Part shown: piece after piece, positions 28,041 through 35,478 of the stretch
Layout: every line of letters starts with the position of its first letter
How positions within the stretch are numbered: the stretch's first letter is position 1
DNA from: Nitrospiraceae bacterium
Lineage (GTDB): Bacteria > Nitrospirota > Thermodesulfovibrionia > Thermodesulfovibrionales > Dissulfurispiraceae
Length of the DNA: 36,039 bases
Assembly (NCBI GenBank): GCA_003170655.1
Contig: PMYY01000140.1
Span: forward strand, 1-36,039
Reading direction: 5' to 3'
Position numbers and translations under genes: made by a program
The notes under the pieces: generated by a model
Databases searched by the model: none
What the model was told of the DNA's origin: nothing
Seen by the model: the letters and a program-made list of their open reading frames with translations, nothing else

Positions 28041-30647
28041 CTATCCCTTTCCGCCACCTTCCATCAGCTCGTAGTTACCCTCTTTGAACCTCTGTGCATA
28101 ATATGCAATGGCCGTATCGTCACGCAACAGGGCATCTAGCTTTCTCACGAAGGCGATGAGTCTTCCGAGCTGGTCGAGGACCTCTTCCATCCGGACCCTG
28201 CCGACATTGGCAAGCCGGGCTATGAGTAGGTCCCCGGTCGTCCAGATAGTAAACCCATGCTCCTTCAATATTGATGCTATGAATTGTACCCGTCTGGAGC
28301 GTTGCACCAGATCGGTAGCACCTCCGGAAAAACGGAAATAGACATGATTATTCCTGGGGTTCTCGCTGCAGTAACAATCCACTATATTGAAGTGATACCC
28401 GAACTTGAGACTGAGGTTGACGTACTCCCTAGAAGCAACTGCAACATTCTGGATGGGGGAGCTCATGCTCACCGAGTGGATGTCGGGCATTCTAGTCATG
28501 CTCATGAAAAAATCTTTCATCCGCAGTGGGACCGCCTCGTTGTGCCAGGCTCCCGGGTAAATCATTCCTCCGAGAATCGCCTTGAGCGGTATAGACGCTA
28601 TTTCGACAGCCGTTGCGGTCTTCTTTGCATCATTTTTCGTGTTAGACCTCACCTTCTCAAGTCCACCTCCCATATCTATAAGTACGATGCTCGCAGGGAT
28701 AGGCAGATCCAGTGCCACAGCAGTATACCCCCTGAGACTCGCCTTCTGATGCCGGGCGCAATCCACGAGTTCCATAATCGATTTCTCGTGTATGAATCTA
28801 AGGATGTCGTGCATGGTCTTGCACTCTTCGGGTTGAAATTTATCGTGAAGCGGTTCAATCAGGTTGAGCGGGGAAATATGTCTCAGCACATATCTTTTCC
28901 TCAGGTATTCGTGACCCTCCGTAACGCTCGCTGCGTTTTCATCACTGCAGCCTTGCAAGTCGTCAATCAGCCCCTCGTATACCGTACTTCCTTCATCGTT
29001 GATGCTAACTGTGATTCCCATCCCGTTCCGTAGAATCTGGGTAGCATCGTCCGTGTTTACAATTGTCGGAATCCTGAACTCTCTCGAAAGCGAAGCCATA
29101 TGGCTGGTTGGGGTTCCGATATCCGTGATAATCGCGGATACATCATTCATGAGTCGCACAAAGACAGAGAAGTCGCGCTTTGAAACAAGGATAGCGCCTT
29201 TCGGTACATCTTTTATATCTTCCGGCGTCTTTACAATGAAGACCGTACCGCTTCCGATGCCCTTCTGGACCGCAATGCCTTTATTTCTGATCAACACCGG
29301 TTTCGATACAAGGGATTTGAGGACCGAGGCGCACTTGTGGCGCTCGTCCTCTCCCAGTCTCAGCTCCCTCGACTGCAGGATGAATATGCGTCCATTCCTG
29401 TCAATTGCCCATTCGATGTCCTGGGGGGTTCTGAAATGCTTTTCGAGCGACTGAGCCATCATGGTCAGTTCCACTATGGCATCCGGATCAAGAACCTGTC
29501 TTCCTCTCAAATCACTGGGTGTGTGAATGGAGTCAACTCCCCCATCGGGGAGTACTACCGTCATAGTCTCCTTCTTGCCACACCGGGTACCGAGAATTTG
29601 CGGCACCTGTCCCTTTTTGACCCTGTAAATATCAGCCTCCACGAGTCCATCGACAACGGTCTTTCCGAGGCCCCAATTCGCACTGATCAACGTGTTCTCT
29701 TTCTTTCCGCTCGGATCGACAGAATACACTACTCCGCTGGAGACGGCATCGACCATGGCCACGCATCCGACTGCCATTTTCATTTTCCCCGCGTCGTATC
29801 GGAAGCGTCTCTGGTAAGCAATTGAATGAAGCGAGAAGAGGCTGGCGACCACCTTTTTATAAGCCTCTTTGATCGCTCTGCTTTCCAGTGGCACATTGAG
29901 CACCGTATCAAATTGACCGGCGAATGAAAGTCTTCCATCCTCCTCTTCCGCGCTGCTTCTGACGGCGACTGAGCATAACGCCCCGCATTTCGTCCTCATC
30001 TTTTTGATGGCCTTGTCGAAAACCTCATCCAGGGATGGGGGAATCTTGCTGCCGATGATCGCATTGCGAAGCACAGCGAAATCGTTCTCCGAAACGCTGT
30101 CGGTCTTCATCAGTGCCCCGGCCCTCTCTCTGAGTCCGTTGAACGCGATGAATTCATCGAATGCAAGCGTAGTTATGAAGAAGCTTTCCGGGACATCGAG
30201 CTTGAGGATGTTGGCGACTTCTGCGAGTCCTGCATTCTTGCCGCCCACCTCATAGTACATATCCCATAAAGTATCTTCCCGAAAAACTATCACTTCGCCG
30301 GAAGTGGAGGCCGAATTGGACAGCATGTCGCTGATCCTGTTGTCGATCCGGATGAACGCATCCATAAGATTGGGATACTTGCTGCGGGTGAAGGAGTCGA
30401 AGCTCTTTATTGAATCCCAGACAGCGGTGGATAGCTCGGCGTATGCATTCTCGATATAGTTGGTGTCGAACAGGTATTCACCGCTGAGTTTCTCACCCAT
30501 GTCCGCAATCATCTCCACTGCCTTATTGTGGCTTGCAAGCACTTCCCTGAATTTATTGAACAGGTCCCTGAAAGGCGGTGAAGGGGAAACAGCCCTCTTC
30601 ATCTTCTTTTGCAGGGAGCGTAAAACTCCTTCTAAACTCTTGCCCAT
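28041..30647 (-). CDS. PEP synthase / pyruvate phosphate dikinase-like protein: ATP-grasp plus phosphohistidine swivel domain, with an unassigned C-terminal domain instead of the PEP-binding barrel
   Basis: 868 aa; YEVGGKNAGLAEVANILKLDVPESFFITTLAF, VAVRSSAEEEDGRLSFAGQFDTVLNV, DIEWAIDRNGRIFILQSR, TDIGTPTSHMASLSREFRIPTIVN. No recognisable PEP-utilizer TIM barrel after about residue 560. Confidence 0.82.
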   Translation of the reverse strand: MGKSLEGVLRSLQKKMKRAVSPSPPFRDLFNKFREVLASHNKAVEMIADMGEKLSGEYLFDTNYIENAYAELSTAVWDSIKSFDSFTRSKYPNLMDAFIRIDNRISDMLSNSASTSGEVIVFREDTLWDMYYEVGGKNAGLAEVANILKLDVPESFFITTLAFDEFIAFNGLRERAGALMKTDSVSENDFAVLRNAIIGSKIPPSLDEVFDKAIKKMRTKCGALCSVAVRSSAEEEDGRLSFAGQFDTVLNVPLESRAIKEAYKKVVASLFSLHSIAYQRRFRYDAGKMKMAVGCVAMVDAVSSGVVYSVDPSGKKENTLISANWGLGKTVVDGLVEADIYRVKKGQVPQILGTRCGKKETMTVVLPDGGVDSIHTPSDLRGRQVLDPDAIVELTMMAQSLEKHFRTPQDIEWAIDRNGRIFILQSRELRLGEDERHKCASVLKSLVSKPVLIRNKGIAVQKGIGSGTVFIVKTPEDIKDVPKGAILVSKRDFSVFVRLMNDVSAIITDIGTPTSHMASLSREFRIPTIVNTDDATQILRNGMGITVSINDEGSTVYEGLIDDLQGCSDENAASVTEGHEYLRKRYVLRHISPLNLIEPLHDKFQPEECKTMHDILRFIHEKSIMELVDCARHQKASLRGYTAVALDLPIPASIVLIDMGGGLEKVRSNTKNDAKKTATAVEIASIPLKAILGGMIYPGAWHNEAVPLRMKDFFMSMTRMPDIHSVSMSSPIQNVAVASREYVNLSLKFGYHFNIVDCYCSENPRNNHVYFRFSGGATDLVQRSRRVQFIASILKEHGFTIWTTGDLLIARLANVGRVRMEEVLDQLGRLIAFVRKLDALLRDDTAIAYYAQRFKEGNYELMEGGGKG

Positions 30648-30652
30648 ATCTG

Positions 30653-31015
30653 CTATTTCTCCAGCGCCCGTTCTATGGATGCTTTAAGTTCCTTGATCTT
30701 GACAGGCTTTGGGAAAAAGTCGAAGACATCTCCTCGGAGTGCTTCTATGGCGGTATCCAGATTGGCAAAAGCCGTAATCATGATGACCTTGGTCTTTGGG
30801 TATTGTTCCTTTACCGTCCTGAGGACCTCCATGCCATCGATGCCTTTCATCTTGAAGTCGGTAACGACCACGTCGAATGTTTCTTCTTTGAGCCTTGCCA
30901 GTGCCGACTCTCCGCTCAGGAAGGTCTCCACAACATACCCATCATGTTCCAGAGCCATCTTTGCCATATCGACCACGATCTTTTCGTCATCGACAACCAT
31001 GATTTTATTGCTCAT
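30653..31015 (-). CDS. Stand-alone response regulator receiver protein
   Basis: 120 aa; IMVVDDEKIVVDMAKMALEHDGY, DVVVTDFKMKGIDGMEVLRTVKEQYPKTKVIMITAF, FDFFPKPVKIKELKASIERAL; no output domain. Confidence 0.93.
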   Translation of the reverse strand: MSNKIMVVDDEKIVVDMAKMALEHDGYVVETFLSGESALARLKEETFDVVVTDFKMKGIDGMEVLRTVKEQYPKTKVIMITAFANLDTAIEALRGDVFDFFPKPVKIKELKASIERALEK

Positions 31016-32417
31016 CTTTAACCTCCTTTGTTCTTCCGTATGCAGGCAACTCTATAGTGAAGGTCGTGCCGACTCCGACAGTGCTTTCAACCCAGATATT
31101 TCCCTTATGATTTTTTATTATTCCGTAACTTACCGACAATCCAAGCCCGGTGCCGCTGCTCTTCGTGCTGAAAAACGGGTCGAAAATATTCGGCAGATAT
31201 TCAGGAGGAATTCCTTGGCCCGTATCCTTCACATAAATATACACCTTGTCTTCGTCACCTTTCTTTGTCTCAATGGAAAGCTTGCCGCCAGGTGTCATCG
31301 CCTGCGATGCATTTACTATTAAGTTCACCATGACCTGTTCAATCTGGTGCTCGTCGACGCGAACGCGGGGAAGGTTTCGTTCGAACTTCAGGATCAGCTC
31401 GATATTCGACAACTCCAACGTATTCTCCATGAGTTGCATAGATTTTCGTACTATGTCGTTTATGTTCGCCTCCCTTAATTTGGCCTCCCTGGCTTTGGAA
31501 AAGTCCAAAAGGTTCCTTACTACCTCTTCCATCCTTTTGGTTTCTTCGGCGACTCTGTTCAATAGTGCCAGCCTCTTTTCTTTGCTCATGTAATCGTATA
31601 ATTCAAGCGAATTCTGGGTGATCATCGAAATATTGTTAAGCGGATTGATCAGCTCGTGCGCCACTCCGGCTGTCAGGACGCCGAGGGAGGCAAGTTTTTT
31701 TGCCTGGATAATCTCTTCGCCCCTGTCCTCCAGTTCTTCCGACATGCGGTTTATAGCGAGGATTACAGACCCTAACTCATCCTTCGATGTCACATCTTCT
31801 ATCTTCCTGAAATTCCCTTCCGCTATGGACAATGCAAGTCCCTCGATCTCCCTGAGCGAAACCACGATCTTTTTAGAGACAATTCTCCCCAGCACCACGG
31901 CCAGGAACAGTATGCACAGGAATGAGATAAAAAGAACACTCTTTGCATTTGAGATGATGTCGTTGACTTTCTGCCTCTCAAGCTGCGTCTTGTTCCTGAA
32001 GAAATCCCTCAATTTTCCGCCTACGGTCCTCAGTTCCGTTTCCAGGCGGGGGTCCTTGCCTCCGGACTTATCAATCTCATCTATGACTTTGGAATATTCA
32101 TCAAGATATGACCTGAGCAATTGGAGGTTGTTCTCTCCGATGACACGGCTTATGTCGTCCTTAGTAGCTTCGATGGCCTTCATGGAATCGTTTATGTTCT
32201 CATGGATATTGGCGATCCATTTCTCGTCCCTGTAGAGGAGATAGTTTTTTTCGGAAATCCGCATTTCGAGAAAGGATGCATTAAGGTCATCAGATATCTC
32301 AACAAACCTTAGCTTTGCAAGGACCTGGTTCATGTTCTGCAGAGCGAAGATGCCGATCAGTACAATAAACGCTACGTTGAAAAAATATGAATATAGGATT
32401 TTATGTTCGATCTTCAT
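31005..32417 (-). CDS. Membrane sensor histidine kinase with HAMP-like linker
   Basis: 470 aa; two TM helices bracketing a helical periplasmic domain ([15 protein letters not shown]), H-box [19 protein letters not shown]-box [15 protein letters not shown]-boxes [36 protein letters not shown]. Confidence 0.94.
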   Translation of the reverse strand: MKIEHKILYSYFFNVAFIVLIGIFALQNMNQVLAKLRFVEISDDLNASFLEMRISEKNYLLYRDEKWIANIHENINDSMKAIEATKDDISRVIGENNLQLLRSYLDEYSKVIDEIDKSGGKDPRLETELRTVGGKLRDFFRNKTQLERQKVNDIISNAKSVLFISFLCILFLAVVLGRIVSKKIVVSLREIEGLALSIAEGNFRKIEDVTSKDELGSVILAINRMSEELEDRGEEIIQAKKLASLGVLTAGVAHELINPLNNISMITQNSLELYDYMSKEKRLALLNRVAEETKRMEEVVRNLLDFSKAREAKLREANINDIVRKSMQLMENTLELSNIELILKFERNLPRVRVDEHQIEQVMVNLIVNASQAMTPGGKLSIETKKGDEDKVYIYVKDTGQGIPPEYLPNIFDPFFSTKSSGTGLGLSVSYGIIKNHKGNIWVESTVGVGTTFTIELPAYGRTKEVKDEQ

Positions 32418-32426
32418 TCAGTGTTC

Positions 32427-33638
32427 TTACTCCGGAACTGGGCATCTCGGCATCTCGGATTGCTCCTTTCTTACCGGCAAGTACCACAATGCGCCGTCCA
32501 CTATCATCAAGACTCCAGCCGCTATAAGCATTATATCGATTACGGCCAAAAAGCTGAATGCGAAATATTTCATAAGAACAAGCCCCAGGCTCGAAAAAGA
32601 CACTCCCGTCCGGATGAAGGCAAGGCCGGTTCTTGCCCTGGCATATATTGTTCTGTAACAGGCAGCAACCGTCCGCTGCGCTGCCAGGACACTCTTTTCG
32701 CGTGTAAGCTGGGTGCGCATCTTGCTCGCCGGTTTCGGATAAAGTATTGTGCAATGATTAGCAAGAAAATCTCCCAGGCGCGCCAGCATAGTCCCTTTCG
32801 TAGGGGTATTCACCCCGGTATCTTCTATGAAATGATAATTTTCAAGGAAATAAATGGTTGCAGCTGTTTCCTGTACCAATGACTGATTACCCGGCGGTTT
32901 CATCCTCATTTTCCTGACCTTCAAATAACCCACCAAGCCGAACACCGCCATAACAAGGCCGATCCCTACAGTTAACCAATAAACGGATAGGAACGTTCCA
33001 GGCTTACGAAAATGTATGAGCACATCCGACAAGGCAATCACTGCAAGGCCCCATCTAAGCACAGTCAGGCTTGTCCTGCCTTTTGCAAGATCGGTCCTGT
33101 AACAGGCAAGCTTCGTTCTCCACTGGGCCATGGTGTTTCGCCACAGAGCGAGACCGGTCCGTTCTGTCCCGGCGAGACGTCCGGGGTTGGCATGCAGAAA
33201 GTCTTTTATGAACCATCGAATGTCCTCCCGAAGTGCAAACCAGACCTCGTATTCTTCCGAGCTGAAATATTTTCTCGCTTCACTCAGGACCAGAGGATTT
33301 TCAGGGTCGTTAGCCGCAATTATTATCTTGTTGCCTTCCTGAGCTATCGGGAACCAATGACTTATGGAAAGCCTGTCGCCATCCAGTCCCTTGAGAAGCT
33401 CAGGCGGTATGGGCATTCTTTCATCGTATTCCACATAAGGACATTGATAATAGTCGGCAAAGGCGTGTATGAGCGCATGGCGGGAAACCCCGTATTCTCT
33501 GATAAGGACGGTTTCGAGGTCGACCGCCCTCGCCTCGGCAGAGTTTATAGCATAAGTTAGCCTATTCGGTGTCAGGACCGAATAATCCAACAGGATGAGA
33601 AATTTCTCCTCAGTCTTATCAGAAGTCTTCATCTTCAA
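32427..33638 (-). CDS. Membrane protein: GspE-N/MshEN-like domain plus two DUF202-like heptad-arginine modules
   Basis: 403 aa; N-terminal FLILLDYSVLTPNRLTYAI...YYQCPYVEYDERMPIPPELLKGL; modules at aa 160-243 and 308-391, each with six R-x-x-L-A-x-x-type heptads then two TM segments. Confidence 0.75.
   Translation of the reverse strand: MKMKTSDKTEEKFLILLDYSVLTPNRLTYAINSAEARAVDLETVLIREYGVSRHALIHAFADYYQCPYVEYDERMPIPPELLKGLDGDRLSISHWFPIAQEGNKIIIAANDPENPLVLSEARKYFSSEEYEVWFALREDIRWFIKDFLHANPGRLAGTERTGLALWRNTMAQWRTKLACYRTDLAKGRTSLTVLRWGLAVIALSDVLIHFRKPGTFLSVYWLTVGIGLVMAVFGLVGYLKVRKMRMKPPGNQSLVQETAATIYFLENYHFIEDTGVNTPTKGTMLARLGDFLANHCTILYPKPASKMRTQLTREKSVLAAQRTVAACYRTIYARARTGLAFIRTGVSFSSLGLVLMKYFAFSFLAVIDIMLIAAGVLMIVDGALWYLPVRKEQSEMPRCPVPE
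32466..32717 (-). repeat. Coding repeat module B2
   Basis: RTQLTRE KSVLAAQ RTVAACY RTIYARA RTGLAFI RTGVSF...LWYLPVRK. Confidence 0.78.
32910..33161 (-). repeat. Coding repeat module B1 (diverged after the heptads)
   Basis: RTGLALW RNTMAQW RTKLACY RTDLAKG RTSLTVL RWGLAV...GYLKVRK. Confidence 0.75.
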
Positions 33639-35262
33639 TCGTCACCCTTTTCCAGTCGCCGGCAGGTCTACCGTAATCCGGTATAATAATCTCCATTCCT
33701 CTAAAGCAATACGGGAATTGTCTGCGTGTTTTCTCAGCTGGGATATACCAATATAGTCCGTCGGCAATTAGCAGGAGACCCGTTGCAATAAGAATCCCGT
33801 CGAAAAGAGTCCAGGAAACCGCCTCCGGTCCATAATAAGACAGCAACCCAATACCAACCGCCGCTACGCTGGCTCCAGTATTGATAAATGCCAGTCCGGT
33901 TCGCGCCCTTGCCATTATAGTCCTCAGTCTTGCCATAACATTGCGCCTGTCGGCCAGCATCGTCCTCTCAAGGGCAAGTCCTGTAGTGGCCCAGATTCCG
34001 CGGGCAAAAGACCGCCTGACAGGAGGCACATGTGCACGAATGGATTCAAAACCCTTTCGTTTGTGTGAAGGCGGGAAAAATATGTCCCAAATGTTTTTAT
34101 TCTCTTGTGTTTTCGTCAGGGATTTAATGCATGTGATTCCGGACCGTCGTCCCGGTAAATACCAATAGACTCCCTCCAATGCCATCAGCATGCCGATCGA
34201 AATCAGAACGATGTCGAACAGAGTCCAGTCGCTTGCCGGGAATTGCTTCAGCATTACAATACCGAGTCCAATAAATGCAATACCGGTTCGCGTAAACGCG
34301 AGTCCGTTCCGTCCCCTGGCCATCAGTGTCCTGTGGCATGCAAGGGTCGTCCGCTCCTCCGACAGGTCGGTCCTGTCACTTGCCAAAAATCGCCGCCGCA
34401 TCACCGGCGACAGGGTGCACCATTTAGCGCGTAGTTCACCGGCCCCTTCCACCGACCCACTGCGTGTAAAGCAGGGACTATTCCCGGGATTAGACATTTC
34501 GAGGACCGTTGCGCCTCCTGTGGGACACGTCGTTGCGCAGTCCAACACTTTCTTGCCTGTCTTCCTTGCCGGCAAATACCAGTTAACCCCGTCGATGGTT
34601 ATCAATATCCCTGCCAAAAAGAGTGCCGCTTCGAAGATGTTTGAGTATCCAATGCCGAACAACCTAAATAGTACGATCGAAATAATAATGAAGGAAATCC
34701 CCGTCCTCATGAAGGCGAGTCCGGTTCGCCCCTTTGCCAAGGACGTCCTATAACTGGCGAGCAAGGATCGTCTTTCTGCAAGGAATATCCGGACCATGGC
34801 GAGAGATGTCCTGGCACCGGAAACACAGAAATTCGGATTCAGGTCAAGGTTGTTCTCAATTATCCTGATAACGTCTGAGGGGAGAGCTACAAGGAAACTG
34901 ACTTTCTTGACATTAAGGGTCCCTTTTATTTCCTCAGCACAGGAAGCGTCGGGATTGCAGGCAATGACCTCAGCCTGGTCGCCTTCGAAATAGAGGGGGA
35001 TCCATAGGGCCTGTTTCATCCTTTCGAGGTCCATCATCTTCACAATTTTTGAAGAGACCATAATATCTTCATCGTATTCAACGAAAGGATGGCCGTAATA
35101 TTCGGTCAGGCAGAACAGTATTTCATGCTTTGGAATGCCTTTTGACAACAAAAGATCTTCGGGATATTTGCCGGCGGCGGTCGATGCGGCTATTATATCA
35201 AGCAATTCTTTTTCGGACAGGAAGCCTTGCTTGATCAATCTTGAAAATTTTTCGTCAAACAT
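33619..35262 (-). CDS. Membrane protein: GspE-N/MshEN-like domain plus three DUF202-like heptad-arginine modules
   Basis: 547 aa; N-terminal FSRLIKQGFLSEKELLDIIAAS...YYGHPFVEYDEDIMVSSKIVKMM; modules at aa 151-234, 290-373, 426-511, ending in WYLPARK / WYLPGRR / WYIPAEK. Confidence 0.75.
   Translation of the reverse strand: MFDEKFSRLIKQGFLSEKELLDIIAASTAAGKYPEDLLLSKGIPKHEILFCLTEYYGHPFVEYDEDIMVSSKIVKMMDLERMKQALWIPLYFEGDQAEVIACNPDASCAEEIKGTLNVKKVSFLVALPSDVIRIIENNLDLNPNFCVSGARTSLAMVRIFLAERRSLLASYRTSLAKGRTGLAFMRTGISFIIISIVLFRLFGIGYSNIFEAALFLAGILITIDGVNWYLPARKTGKKVLDCATTCPTGGATVLEMSNPGNSPCFTRSGSVEGAGELRAKWCTLSPVMRRRFLASDRTDLSEERTTLACHRTLMARGRNGLAFTRTGIAFIGLGIVMLKQFPASDWTLFDIVLISIGMLMALEGVYWYLPGRRSGITCIKSLTKTQENKNIWDIFFPPSHKRKGFESIRAHVPPVRRSFARGIWATTGLALERTMLADRRNVMARLRTIMARARTGLAFINTGASVAAVGIGLLSYYGPEAVSWTLFDGILIATGLLLIADGLYWYIPAEKTRRQFPYCFRGMEIIIPDYGRPAGDWKRVTIEDEDF
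33730..33987 (-). repeat. Coding repeat module A3
   Basis: TTGLALE RTMLADR RNVMARL RTIMARA RTGLAFI NTGASV...YWYIPAEK. Confidence 0.78.
34144..34395 (-). repeat. Coding repeat module A2
   Basis: RRFLASD RTDLSEE RTTLACH RTLMARG RNGLAFT RTGIAF...YWYLPGRR. Confidence 0.8.
34561..34812 (-). repeat. Coding repeat module A1 (heptad-Arg helix plus two TM)
   Basis: RTSLAMV RIFLAER RSLLASY RTSLAKG RTGLAFM RTGISF...NWYLPARK. Confidence 0.8.
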
Positions 35263-35322
35263 ACATCATTTCAGACCTTGGAGCCTCGGCTTTTGAAAAA
35301 CCTTTCTAGCTCAATGCTTAAT

Positions 35323-35350
35323 TTTATACCTTTCTTAAAAGGATACGCAA
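35323..35350 (-). promoter_or_regulatory. Possible sigma70 promoter for the 35262-28041 cluster
   Basis: Minus strand TTGCGT - 16 nt - TATAAA, about 60 nt upstream of the ATG at 35262; weak -35. Confidence 0.3.
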
Positions 35351-35478
35351 ACGGGAGCCGGTTCATCGACCTCGTTCCCTAAGCTTAAGGCAAATGAATT
35401 CCAAGCTTCGGAACGGAATATGGTTAGAATTGAATTAAGGTTGCCGGGTTCTCAAAAAAGAGATAGGAGGACGGTTTC

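Noticed and set aside
31618-32235. 205-aa plus-strand ORF opposite the histidine kinase
   Set aside because: Low-complexity Ser/Ile/Leu-rich translation typical of antisense frames.
32403-32882. 159-aa plus-strand ORF opposite the 403-aa protein
   Set aside because: Antisense to a gene with clear repeat structure; no recognisable domain.
34190-34753. 187-aa plus-strand ORF opposite the tandem DUF202-like gene
   Set aside because: Antisense shadow of the repeated heptad codons; no independent start signal or protein signature.
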